34,406 nt of DNA, from NCBI RefSeq assembly GCF_011045015.1, contig NZ_JAAKZY010000109.1:1-34406 (forward strand), read 5' to 3'. Below, in pieces: positions 7,123 to 15,611 of this stretch. The stretch is from Streptomyces scabichelini. GTDB taxonomy: Bacteria; Actinomycetota; Actinomycetes; Streptomycetales; Streptomycetaceae. Every line of letters starts with the position of its first letter. Position 1 is the stretch's first letter. The notes under the pieces are model-generated. The model was given only the letters and a program-made list of their open reading frames with translations. It ran no database searches and was not told where the DNA came from. Both the position numbers and the translations under genes were made by a program.

Positions 7123-8708
7123 CCGAGATCCTGGCGATGGACGACCCACGGGTGCCGGACGCCGCATCCTGCACGGTCGGCGGGCTGCTCGCCGCCCGCG
7201 CGGCCGAGCACCCCGACCGGGTCTTCGCCGTGTTCGCCGACGGCAGCAGCTGGACGTACCGCGAGACCTACGAGCGCTCCCTCGGCGCCGCGGCCGTACT
7301 CGCGACACGCGGCGTGCGGCCGGGTGACCGGGTCGTCTCCTGGCTGCCCAACGGCCCCGAAGCACTGCTGGCCTGGTTCGGCTCCAATCTCGCGGGGGCC
7401 GTCCACACACCCGTCAACACCGCTTTCCGGGGCCGGGTCCTCGAGCACGTGCTCACCAACGCGGGGCCCGGCGTGATCGTCGCGCACCCGGAGCTGGGGC
7501 CGCGTCTCGACGAGATCGACCCGGGTGACGTACGTCCGACGGTCATCGGACCCGGTCAACTCCACGGTCTGCCGGGCGGGTTCGAGCCCGTCGCCGCCCA
7601 GCCGTGGGACACGTTCGGGATCATCTACACCTCGGGGACGACCGGACCGTCCAAGGGCGTGCTGTGCTCGTACGTCCACCACTACTCCGCGTGCGTCGCC
7701 GCCTTCGCCGGCCGGCTCGGCGAGGAGGACCGCTATCTCGTCCAGCTTCCGCTCTTCCACGCGGGAGGAACGCTCGGGGTGTACGCGGCGCTGCTGCTCG
7801 GCAGTTCGGTCGCGGTGGTCGACTCCTTCGCCACCGAGAAGTTCTGGAATGTCGTACGCACCCATCGCATCACCTGCTGCACGCTGCTGGGCGTCATGGC
7901 GTCCTTCCTGCTCAAGCGGCCGGCGTCGGCGGCGGACACCGGGCACCCGCTGAAGTGGGTGTGGCTGATCCCGTTGGGCGACGACGGCACGGAGCTCGCC
8001 GGCCGCTTCGGCATCGACGTCCACACGCTGTTCAACATGACCGAGACGTCCGTCCCGTTGGTCTCCGGGCCCGCGCCGAAGGCGAGCGGGCTCTGCGGAC
8101 GGCCGCGCCCCGGTGTCGAGATCCGGGTGGTCGACGCCCACGACCGTCAGGTGCCGTGCGGTGAGGTCGGTGAGCTGGTGCTGCGCGCCGACCGGCCCTG
8201 GTCGCTGTCCCACGGCTATCACGGGATGCCGGAGGCGACGGCGGCCGCGTGGCGCAACGGCTGGTTCCACACCGGCGACGCGGTGCGTCAGGACGCCGAG
8301 GGCCAGGTGTACTTCGTCGACCGGATGAAGGACGCGATCCGCCGCCGCGGCGAGAACATCTCGTCCTTCGAGGTCGAGGCGGAGGCCATGACCCACCCCG
8401 CGGTGCGGGAGGCGGCCGCGGTGGCCGTGCCGAGCGAGCACGGCGAGGACGAGGTGCTCCTTGCGGTCGCTCCCGTGCCGGGCCGCACCGTCGACCCCGC
8501 CGAAGTGATCACGTATCTGATTCCGCGGATGGCCCACTTCATGGTGCCGCGGTTCGTCCGCGTCCTGGCCGAGCTGCCCAAGACCCCCACCTCGAAGGTG
8601 CGCAAGCACCTGCTGCGTACGGAGGGCGTGGTCGCGGGGACCTGGGACCGGCAGGCCGCGGGTCTCGAGGTCAAGCGCGCGTCCCTGGGAAGGAGCCGAC
8701 TCCCATGA
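7119..8708 (+). CDS. Acyl-CoA ligase (AMP-forming, ANL superfamily)
   Basis: 529 residues. Adenylation motifs in order: P-loop YTSGTTGPSKG at 170-180, FNMTET near 305, GWFHTGD, the hinge DRMKDAIRRRGENIS, and the C-terminal catalytic Lys region PKTPTSKVRK. It activates a carboxylic acid with ATP to the acyl-AMP and transfers it to CoA. The product would feed the thiolase, SDR and ketosynthases. A GGAGGAG ribosome binding site precedes the ATG, and the TGA overlaps the start of the CocE-type hydrolase gene. The acid substrate cannot be read from sequence; medium-chain, branched or aromatic acids are all possible. Length is typical for the family. Confidence 0.92.
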   Translation: MTEILAMDDPRVPDAASCTVGGLLAARAAEHPDRVFAVFADGSSWTYRETYERSLGAAAVLATRGVRPGDRVVSWLPNGPEALLAWFGSNLAGAVHTPVNTAFRGRVLEHVLTNAGPGVIVAHPELGPRLDEIDPGDVRPTVIGPGQLHGLPGGFEPVAAQPWDTFGIIYTSGTTGPSKGVLCSYVHHYSACVAAFAGRLGEEDRYLVQLPLFHAGGTLGVYAALLLGSSVAVVDSFATEKFWNVVRTHRITCCTLLGVMASFLLKRPASAADTGHPLKWVWLIPLGDDGTELAGRFGIDVHTLFNMTETSVPLVSGPAPKASGLCGRPRPGVEIRVVDAHDRQVPCGEVGELVLRADRPWSLSHGYHGMPEATAAAWRNGWFHTGDAVRQDAEGQVYFVDRMKDAIRRRGENISSFEVEAEAMTHPAVREAAAVAVPSEHGEDEVLLAVAPVPGRTVDPAEVITYLIPRMAHFMVPRFVRVLAELPKTPTSKVRKHLLRTEGVVAGTWDRQAAGLEVKRASLGRSRLP

Positions 8709-10420
8709 GCCTGCCGGGACCGCACCAGGTGGAGATCGTCGAACGCGATGTGCCGGCCGCGATGCGCGACGGTGTCGTCCTGCGCGCCGACGTCCGGCAC
8801 CCGGCGGGCGAGGACCCGACGCCCGCGCTGCTGTACCGCGCCCCGTACGACAAGCGGCGGATGGCGGCCCTGGACGTGCTGCCCGCCGCGGCGGCGGTGG
8901 AGGCCGGCTACACGGTCGTACTCCAGGACAGCCGGGGCCGGTTCGCCTCGGACGGCGAGTGGCAGCCGATCATGTGGCGGCAGGAGGCGCTGGACACCTA
9001 CGACACCGTGGAGTGGATAGCGGGCCAGCCGTGGTGCGACGGCAACATCGGCATGGTGGGGCCGTCCTACCTCGGCATCGTGCAGTGGGTCGGCGCCATG
9101 CAGCAGCCTCCGCATCTGCGGGCCATCGCCCCGGCCATGTGCACGGTCGGCGACTACGACGCCCGCGCCACCGGCGGAGCGCTGCGCCTGGACCAACTGG
9201 TCAGCTGGGCCGTGGTGTTGATGGCACCGGACTGGCTGCGGCGCCGCCTGGCGGCCGGCGATCCGCCGCCGCGCAAGACCGTCGAGACGATCGCCGAGTA
9301 CGCACAGCACCCCCGGCGCGCGATGGAGCGGCTCCCGCTGACCGACGTACTCGACCTCGAGGAGTTCCCGCCGCTGCTTCGCGACGTCCTCGCGGGCAGG
9401 GTCGAGGTCCCGGACGCCCGGATCGACCGGGTACGGATTCCCACACTGTCGGTGAGCGGCTGGTACGACCTCTACTCCAACGCCACCATCGGCCTCCACC
9501 AGGACATGGCGGCCCGCGACGGGCACCACCACCTGATCATGGGGTGCTGGGCGCACCTCGGCTCACTCCTCTCGGTGCAGGGTGAAGTGAACTTCGGGCC
9601 GGCCGCGGCAGCGCACTTCGGCGGGCTGCCCGAGATGCATCTGGCGTTCTTCGACCGCTATCTGCGGGACGAGGGCGAGCGTCTGCCACGCGTTCGGTAC
9701 TTCCTCATGGGTGCGCGGGAGTGGCGTTCGGCGCGGCGCTGGCCCCCGCCCGAGGCCGTGAACCGGCGCTGGTATCTGCGGCACGGCGGCACTCTGGGCC
9801 CGCCGCCGCAGGACGACGAGCCCACCGCTCACTACCGCTACGACCCGGCCGACCCCGTGCCCACCCACGGCGGACGCGTGCTCAACCTGGGCGACCTCGT
9901 GCCCGGGCCACTGGCCCAGAACCACCTCGAACAGCGTCCCGACGTGCTGAGCTACACCTCGGACGCGCTGCCGGAGGCCGTCGATCTGGCCGGCCCCGCC
10001 TGGCTGGTCCTGTCCGCCGAGAGCAGCGCGCCCGACACCGACTTCACCGGCAAGCTCCTCGACGTCCACCCCGACGGCCGGGCGCTCCTCGTCGCCGACG
10101 GCATCGTGCGGGCCCGCCACCGCGAGGGCATGGACGCCGAGCGGCCGCTGGAGCCGGGCACCGTCCACGAGTTCTTCCTCGATCTGGGGCACACGGCCTG
10201 GCGCCTTGAGCCGGGGCACCGGCTGCGGGTGCATGTGTCCAGCAGCAACTTCCCCCAGTTCGACCGGAACCTCAACACCGGCGGCCCCGTCGGCGAGGAA
10301 AGCGTTCCCGTGGTCGCCGAGCAGACCGTCCATCACAGTGCCGGGCACCCCTCGTGGCTCGATGTGACGGTCCTGCCCACTCCCCCCTCAGAAACAGAAG
10401 GTGGCGCGGAACCCGCCTGA
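8705..10420 (+). CDS. CocE/NonD-type alpha/beta-hydrolase (acyl esterase)
   Basis: 571 residues, the usual size for the CocE/X-Pro-dipeptidyl-peptidase S15 family. The nucleophile Ser121 sits in VGPSYLG, the acid Asp255 in SGWYDLYSN, and the base His284 in GCWAHLG. The C-terminal half (about 340-571) is the jelly-roll lid domain with the conserved DTDFTGKLLDV and RLRVHVSSSNFPQFDRN. No signal peptide is present, so it acts in the cytoplasm on esters or amides. The ATG forms ATGA with the ligase stop; an upstream extension in the same frame is only antisense-like coding shadow. It would release acids for the adjacent ligase or hydrolyse a pathway lactone/ester. Substrate unknown. Confidence 0.9.
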   Translation: MSLPGPHQVEIVERDVPAAMRDGVVLRADVRHPAGEDPTPALLYRAPYDKRRMAALDVLPAAAAVEAGYTVVLQDSRGRFASDGEWQPIMWRQEALDTYDTVEWIAGQPWCDGNIGMVGPSYLGIVQWVGAMQQPPHLRAIAPAMCTVGDYDARATGGALRLDQLVSWAVVLMAPDWLRRRLAAGDPPPRKTVETIAEYAQHPRRAMERLPLTDVLDLEEFPPLLRDVLAGRVEVPDARIDRVRIPTLSVSGWYDLYSNATIGLHQDMAARDGHHHLIMGCWAHLGSLLSVQGEVNFGPAAAAHFGGLPEMHLAFFDRYLRDEGERLPRVRYFLMGAREWRSARRWPPPEAVNRRWYLRHGGTLGPPPQDDEPTAHYRYDPADPVPTHGGRVLNLGDLVPGPLAQNHLEQRPDVLSYTSDALPEAVDLAGPAWLVLSAESSAPDTDFTGKLLDVHPDGRALLVADGIVRARHREGMDAERPLEPGTVHEFFLDLGHTAWRLEPGHRLRVHVSSSNFPQFDRNLNTGGPVGEESVPVVAEQTVHHSAGHPSWLDVTVLPTPPSETEGGAEPA

Positions 10421-10462
10421 CGGACGAGCACGCGCGCTCCCGCACCCCCTCCCCCCACACGT

Positions 10463-10486
10463 CGGAAGGGCCCACAGGCCCCTCCG
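10463..10486 (+). terminator. Possible terminator between the hydrolase and lipase genes
   Basis: CGGAAGGGCC, loop CACA, then GGCCCCTCCG: a 10-base stem with one mismatch, without a U-tract. It lies in the 128-base gap and suggests that the lipase gene begins its own transcript. A plausible but short hairpin. Confidence 0.4.
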
Positions 10487-10548
10487 TCGGTCGAACACGG
10501 CATATCGCCGAGCCGGGACCCTGCTCGGCCGCAGAGAAGGAGCCGCAC

Positions 10549-11460
10549 TTGTCCGTCCACTTCGTTCCACGCACCGGTCGATCGAGAGTGATCACGCTGC
10601 TGGTCAGCCTGATCGCGATCGCCGCGATGGTGCTGACCAACCCCCTGTCCGCCCACTCGGACCCCCGGGACCAGGCTCGTACCCCCCAGTCCGACGAGCC
10701 GTCCGCCCCGCCGCTGCCGCCGGGAGTCAACAACTGGCTCTGCAAGCCGAGTCCGAAGCACCCCGAACCCGTGGTGCTGTTGCACGGACTCTTCGCCACG
10801 GCGGAACTCAACTGGCCGTACTTCGCACCCGAACTGGACAAGGCGGGGTACTGCGTCTTCGCCCCGACCTACGGAACCTCGAACGGGGAGCAGCCGCTGC
10901 CCGCCATGGCACGGATGGAGGAGTCCGCTAAGGAACTCAAACGCTACGTCGACCGCGTCAAGCTCGCGACCGGCGCCAAGAAGGTCGACCTGATCGGACA
11001 CAGTGCGGGCGGGCTGATGCCCCGGCAGTACCTGCGCTTCGAGGGTGGAGCCGCGCACGTCGACGACTTCGTCGCGCTCGGCCCTCCCAACCACGGGACC
11101 ACGTTCAAGTCCGCCTTCGAGATGCTGCCCCAGTGGGTGTCGGACGCGATCTGCCCGTCCTGTCTGCAGTACAGCGACGGCTCGGAGTTCCTCGCGCAGC
11201 TCAACAAGGACCATGAGGTGGAGCCCGGCGTCAGCTACACCACCATCAGCAGCAAGCTCGACGAACTCATCCTGCCCTACACGAGCGCCCGCCTGCAGGG
11301 CGATTCCGGCCAGGTCACGAACATCACGGTGCAGGACAAGTGCCCGATGAGCGTCATCGACCACTACGGGCTCGCCCTGGACGCGGTCCCGCTCCAGTGG
11401 GCGGTGAACGCGCTGGACCGGCCGGGTCCGGCCGACCCGGCGTTCACACCCACCTGCTGA
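10549..11460 (+). CDS. Secreted class 2 triacylglycerol lipase/esterase
   Basis: 303 residues from a TTG start at 10549 preceded by AGAAGGAG at 6 bases; the frame is open upstream but has no better start. A signal peptide is visible: basic RTGRSR, then the hydrophobic run VITLLVSLIAIAAMVLT. The mature part has the lipase fold: VVLLHGLFATAELNWPYF (oxyanion loop), nucleophile Ser152 in IGHSAGG, and C-terminal DHYGLALD with the probable catalytic His. Paired cysteines fit an extracellular enzyme. It would cleave esters outside the cell and so supply the fatty or other acids taken up and activated by neighbouring genes. That link is inference from position. Confidence 0.85.
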   Translation: MSVHFVPRTGRSRVITLLVSLIAIAAMVLTNPLSAHSDPRDQARTPQSDEPSAPPLPPGVNNWLCKPSPKHPEPVVLLHGLFATAELNWPYFAPELDKAGYCVFAPTYGTSNGEQPLPAMARMEESAKELKRYVDRVKLATGAKKVDLIGHSAGGLMPRQYLRFEGGAAHVDDFVALGPPNHGTTFKSAFEMLPQWVSDAICPSCLQYSDGSEFLAQLNKDHEVEPGVSYTTISSKLDELILPYTSARLQGDSGQVTNITVQDKCPMSVIDHYGLALDAVPLQWAVNALDRPGPADPAFTPTC

Positions 11461-11488
11461 CCCGGAGGGATGAACGACCGCTTTCCCT

Positions 11489-11524
11489 GCCCCGCCCCTT
11501 CCCGCGGGACGGAAGGGGCGGGGC
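11489..11524 (+). terminator. Strong intrinsic hairpin after the lipase gene
   Basis: GCCCCGCCCCTTCC and GGAAGGGGCGGGGC form a perfect 14-base stem with an 8-base loop, 28 bases after the lipase stop. No U-tract, as common in Streptomyces. It separates the lipase from the ABC transporter operon, which must then have its own promoter in 11525-11615; no clear -35/-10 pair was seen there. Confidence 0.8.
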
Positions 11525-11615
11525 CCGGGAAGCGCCCCGAGCACCCTCCATCGCCTCGAACCCCCTCGATGTCTCACCCGGACATCCCCGTACGACCTCG
11601 CTTGGGAGACCCGCC

Positions 11616-12860
11616 ATGAAACTGTCACGTCGCGAACTGTTGCGCAGTACCGGCCGGTTCGGCCTGGCCGCCGGAGTGGCGCTGGGCACGGCTCCCGCAC
11701 TTGCCGCCTGCGGTGGCTCCGGCAGCGCCGGAGAATCCGATCGGAGCCGGCTCGGCTGGATCCAGCCCAAGACGGGCGCACTGGCAGCCGCGTACAAACC
11801 GGCCTACGCCGCTGCCCGGCTGGCCGTGCAGGAGATCAACGCGGCGGGCGGGCTGCGGGGCGAGCCGGTCACCTTGCTGGAAGAGGACGACGAGGGCAAG
11901 CCCGGCACCCAACCGACCGTCGCCCGGCGGCTGTTGCGCAAGGAGCCGCAGTTCGTGCTCGGCCCCACGGGCAGCTCTCAGGCCGTGGCCTCGGTCAGCG
12001 CCCTGGAGCGCGGCCCCGTGCTCCAGTCCGCCTGGGGTGTGGCCGACACACTCGGCGACGGCAGGCGCTTCCCGTTCCACTACCAACTCGTCTTCAACAC
12101 CCGGCAGCAGGCGACGGCAGTGGCGCGCTACCTCTTCGAGTCGCGCGGGGTGCGCGAGATCGGGCTGCTGGTGGAGAACTCGGAGTACGGCGACTCCATC
12201 CGCCGCGCCTTCTCGTCCGTACTCATGGACAACTACCGCACCAAGGCGGTGTCTCTCCAGGTCTTCACCCCGGGCACGCTCGACATGGCGCCGTTCGTGA
12301 AGAAGCTGGACCGGGACGGCGCCAAGGCGGTCGGGCTGTTCAGCGGGCAGCCCCAGACCTCGGTCCTCACGCTGAAGGCCATGACCGCGACGGGCTACGC
12401 CCCGCTGACCGTGTCCCATGAACTCAGCTACATCGACGCGTACGACGCCGTCCCCCAGGAACTCATGGAGCGGTTCTACACGACCACCTACGCGGCCTTC
12501 AGCTATCCGAAGGGCAGTTCGCCACCCACCGGCCGGGCGCGGGAGTACGCGGGGAAGATCCTGGCCGAACCGTCCGCCGCCGGGCTGGAGTTCACCGCGG
12601 CCACCTCGCCGTACTACGACTTCCTGATGCTGCTGGCCGAGGTCGTCGAGCGGGAGAAGACGCTCGCCCCGGACAAACTCAAGAACGCCTTCGACAAGGT
12701 GACGGGCTATCAGGGGACCCGCGGAAAGATCTCCTTCACGTCAGAGCGGCACACCGGCATCGACGACGACACCCTCGTCGTCGCCAGTCTGCGCTCCGCC
12801 AAGGACAAGGCGTCGATGGGCGGCATCTTCCGGGAACTGGCGCCGGGCAGCCGGGCATGA
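11616..12860 (+). CDS. LivK-type ABC substrate-binding lipoprotein, Tat-exported
   Basis: 414 residues, periplasmic-binding-protein type 1 (Leu/Ile/Val/urea/amide group). The N-terminus has a twin-arginine motif SRRELLR and a lipobox LAAC with Cys32, so the folded protein is exported by Tat and anchored as a lipoprotein. The body shows typical elements: VQEINAAGGLRGEPVTLLEEDDEGKP, LVFNTRQQATAVARYL and IGLLVENSEYGDS. It is the first gene of a Liv-type importer and overlaps the permease gene by ATGA. Such importers carry amino acids but also fatty, aromatic and short organic acids. Beside a CoA ligase and lipase, an organic acid is the better guess. Confidence 0.9.
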   Translation: MKLSRRELLRSTGRFGLAAGVALGTAPALAACGGSGSAGESDRSRLGWIQPKTGALAAAYKPAYAAARLAVQEINAAGGLRGEPVTLLEEDDEGKPGTQPTVARRLLRKEPQFVLGPTGSSQAVASVSALERGPVLQSAWGVADTLGDGRRFPFHYQLVFNTRQQATAVARYLFESRGVREIGLLVENSEYGDSIRRAFSSVLMDNYRTKAVSLQVFTPGTLDMAPFVKKLDRDGAKAVGLFSGQPQTSVLTLKAMTATGYAPLTVSHELSYIDAYDAVPQELMERFYTTTYAAFSYPKGSSPPTGRAREYAGKILAEPSAAGLEFTAATSPYYDFLMLLAEVVEREKTLAPDKLKNAFDKVTGYQGTRGKISFTSERHTGIDDDTLVVASLRSAKDKASMGGIFRELAPGSRA

Positions 12861-13735
12861 TCAACGACGTCCTGGTGCCGGGGCTGGTCTTCGGCAGTCT
12901 CTACGGGCTGGTCGCCCTGGGCCTCACCGTGTTCTACCGGCCGACCCATGTGCTCAACTTCGCGCAGGGCGATCTGGTCATGCTGGGCGCGATGACCATG
13001 GCGGCGGTCACCGCGGGCACCGCGCTGCCCTGGCCGGTCACCGCCGTGGGGGTCGCCGCGGCCGTCGCGGCCGTGGCACTGGTCGAGGAACGGGTGGCCG
13101 TCGCTCCCGTGCTGCGGCGCACGGCGCACGGCGTCGGCTGGGTGATCACGACGCTCGCCTTCTCCCTCGTCGTCAACCAGCTGATCGGCAGGCTGTGGAC
13201 CGACGAGCCGCGCGAGGTCGCCCCACCCGCACCGCTGTCCCTGGACACCCTCACCGTGGCCGGAGTGCGGTTCAACAGCTATCAACTGGCCGTCGTGCTG
13301 GTCGCGTCGGCCGTGGTCGTCGCGCTGGAGCTGCACTCGCGTACCCGCACGGGGTGCGCCGTCCGGGCCGTGGCGGTCGACCGGGACGCCGCCCGGCTGC
13401 GCGGCATCGATCCCGGAAGGCTGCGTCGCCGGGCCTTTCTGCTCGGCGGGGCACTGGCCGGGCTGACCGGCGTGCTCGCGGCGCCGCTCACGCTGGCGTC
13501 GGTGACGATGGGCTTCGGGCTGCTCGTCAAGGGCTTCTTCGCGGCCGTGGTCGGCGGGATCGGCGACTTTCGCGGGGCGCTGCTGGGCGGCTGGATCGTC
13601 GGCGTCATCGAGGCGTCGGGGGCCAACTACGTCTCGCCCGGACTGCAGACCACGGTGCTGTTCGCCGTCACGCTGGCCATCCTCATGGTCCGCCCGGAGG
13701 GGCTCCGCAGGAGCGGGGTGGAGCGCCGTGTCTGA
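12857..13735 (+). CDS. livH: LivH-type ABC permease
   Basis: 292 residues, nearly all hydrophobic membrane helices. The LivH signature near the N-terminus (GSLYGLVALGLTVFYRPTHVLNFAQGDL) and the C-terminal VKGFFAAVVGGIGDFRGALLGG loop, which couples to the ATPases, are both present. It forms a heterodimeric channel with the LivM part of the next gene. Coupled to the binding protein by ATGA, it overlaps the following gene by 8 bases. Substrate as for the binding protein, unknown. Confidence 0.92.
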   Translation: MINDVLVPGLVFGSLYGLVALGLTVFYRPTHVLNFAQGDLVMLGAMTMAAVTAGTALPWPVTAVGVAAAVAAVALVEERVAVAPVLRRTAHGVGWVITTLAFSLVVNQLIGRLWTDEPREVAPPAPLSLDTLTVAGVRFNSYQLAVVLVASAVVVALELHSRTRTGCAVRAVAVDRDAARLRGIDPGRLRRRAFLLGGALAGLTGVLAAPLTLASVTMGFGLLVKGFFAAVVGGIGDFRGALLGGWIVGVIEASGANYVSPGLQTTVLFAVTLAILMVRPEGLRRSGVERRV

Positions 13736-15611
13736 CCGCACGTCACGCCCCACGCCACGCCGTACGTCACGAGGGCCGGGCGCACTCTCGGCACCTGCCG
13801 CGCGGGCTCTCGTCCTCGCCGCCCCGCTCGCCCTGGCCGCCGCGCTTCCGCTGCTCGTGCGGGACACGTACGTCCTGCATGTGGCCACCGTGGTCGGCAT
13901 CTACACGCTCATCGCCATGGGGCTCAACGTGCTGTTCGGCTACACCGGGCAGGTGTCGCTCGGCCACGGCGCCCTCGTGGCCGTCGGCGCCTATACGGCC
14001 GCCGTGCTCACCGTCGACCACGGCTGGTCGTTCTGGGCTGCCGCCCCACTGGCCACGGCGGTGGCCAGTGGGGTCGGCGGGCTGATGGCCCTGCCCGCGC
14101 TGCGGCTGTCCTCCTGGCATCTCGCGCTGATCACCCTCGCCTTCGCCATGGTGGTCAACAGCCTGCTGACGGAACTGCGGGATCTCACCGGCGGCTTCGC
14201 CGGCATCCTAGGTATCCCGCTCCCCGAACTGAACGGCGTCCCGCTCACCGAGCAGGAGCTGTACTGGCTGGTGCTGGCCCTGGTCCTGCTGGCCGCCGTG
14301 CTGATCTCGAACGTCCTGCGCTCCCGGATCGGGCGCGCACTCGTCGGCGTACGCGACGCACCTGACGCCGTACGGACGGTGGGGGCCTCGCCCGTACGCC
14401 TCAAGGTGTTCGCGTTCTGCCTCAGCGCCGCGCTCGCCGGTCTCGGCGGCGCGCTGCTGGCGACCACGCGCGGCCTGGTGACCCCGGACGACTTCCCCAT
14501 CGAGTTCTCGCTGTTCTTCCTGCTGGTCGTCATCATCGGCGGCGCCGGGCGGATGAGCGGCCCGTTCATCGGCACGCTGGCGTTCTTCGTGGTCCCCGAG
14601 GTGCTGGACGAGCTGGCGGAGTGGCGGCTGTTGATCTACGCCGTCGCGCTGCTCGTGCTGATCGCCTACGCGCCGCACGGTATCGCCGGGGCGTGGGCGG
14701 AGCACTGGCCTAGGCTGGCCGGGCGGCTGGCCGCTTTGAACCGGTTCGGCTCCGGGGCGGGGCACCGGGATGCACCGCCACCCGCCGTCGCCGAGCACCG
14801 CCTTCCCGTGGCCTGCCACCCCAAAGGCGGTCTCCGGCTGCGGACCGTGGATCTGCGGCGTTCCTTCGGCGGCGTACGGGCCTTGAACGGCGTGGAGTTG
14901 GCGGCGGCGCCGGGCACGATCCACGCGGTGGTCGGCCCGAACGGTTCCGGCAAGACCACCCTGCTCAACACCGTGACGGGGCTGGTGCGGCCGGATCACG
15001 GACAGGTGCTGCTCGACGAGGCCGAGGTCGGCCGCCGTGCCACCGAAAGGATCGCCCGGCTCGGCGTCGGACGTACCTTCCAGACTCCCCTGCTGCTGCC
15101 CGGGCTCAGCGCGCTGGAGAACGTGCTGCTCGGCGCGTACGCCCGTGAACAGGCCACCGTCGTCGAATGCGCGCTCACACTCCCCCGCGCCCGGCGCGGC
15201 TCCCGTGCGCTGCGCGAAGAGGCCCTGGGCTGCCTGGACTTCGTGGGTCTGACCGCGCTCGCGGACACCCCGGCCGGGGTCCTGCCGCACGGGAACCAGC
15301 GGCTGCTGGAGATCGCCCGTGCGCTGATGGCCCATCCCCGGCTGCTGCTCATGGACGAGCCGGCCGCCGGTCTCTCGCACACCGAACTGGCCGCCCTCGA
15401 CCGGCTGTTGCGGGAGCTCAGGAGCCGGGATCTGACGGTGGTGCTGGTGGAGCACCACATCGAGCTGGTGGCGGGCATCGCCGACCAGGTCACCGTCCTG
15501 GACGCGGGGAGCACGCTGGTGTCCGCCGAACCGTCCGTGGCACTCCGGGACGACCGGGTGCTCAAGGCGTATCTGGGGAGTGGGGCGAGCAGCCATGTCC
15601 AAGAGTTCTGA
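13728..15611 (+). CDS. LivM-LivG fusion: ABC permease joined to ATPase
   Basis: 627 residues from a GTG start overlapping livH by 8 bases. Residues about 25-330 are a LivM permease with TLIAMGLNVLFGYTGQVSLGHG and FFLLVVIIGGAGRMSGPFIGT. A linker of about 40 residues follows (FGSGAGHRDAPPPAVAEHR). Residues about 375-620 are a LivG ATPase with Walker A GPNGSGKTT, the Q-loop in RTFQTP, the LivG-style signature LPHGNQRLLEIARAL and Walker B LLLMDEPAAGL. These are normally two genes; here no stop or frameshift separates them. The fusion fixes a 1:1 ratio of this permease and ATPase, while LivF supplies the second ATPase. Confidence 0.92.
   Translation: MSDRTSRPTPRRTSRGPGALSAPAARALVLAAPLALAAALPLLVRDTYVLHVATVVGIYTLIAMGLNVLFGYTGQVSLGHGALVAVGAYTAAVLTVDHGWSFWAAAPLATAVASGVGGLMALPALRLSSWHLALITLAFAMVVNSLLTELRDLTGGFAGILGIPLPELNGVPLTEQELYWLVLALVLLAAVLISNVLRSRIGRALVGVRDAPDAVRTVGASPVRLKVFAFCLSAALAGLGGALLATTRGLVTPDDFPIEFSLFFLLVVIIGGAGRMSGPFIGTLAFFVVPEVLDELAEWRLLIYAVALLVLIAYAPHGIAGAWAEHWPRLAGRLAALNRFGSGAGHRDAPPPAVAEHRLPVACHPKGGLRLRTVDLRRSFGGVRALNGVELAAAPGTIHAVVGPNGSGKTTLLNTVTGLVRPDHGQVLLDEAEVGRRATERIARLGVGRTFQTPLLLPGLSALENVLLGAYAREQATVVECALTLPRARRGSRALREEALGCLDFVGLTALADTPAGVLPHGNQRLLEIARALMAHPRLLLMDEPAAGLSHTELAALDRLLRELRSRDLTVVLVEHHIELVAGIADQVTVLDAGSTLVSAEPSVALRDDRVLKAYLGSGASSHVQEF

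Noticed and set aside
6894..8609. 571-residue minus-strand open frame
   Set aside because: Antisense to the acyl-CoA ligase, no recognisable domain, shadow composition.
8249..8704. Upstream extension of the CocE-type hydrolase frame
   Set aside because: Overlaps the ligase C-terminus with an Arg/Gly-rich translation. The ATG at 8705 with ATGA coupling gives the normal family length.
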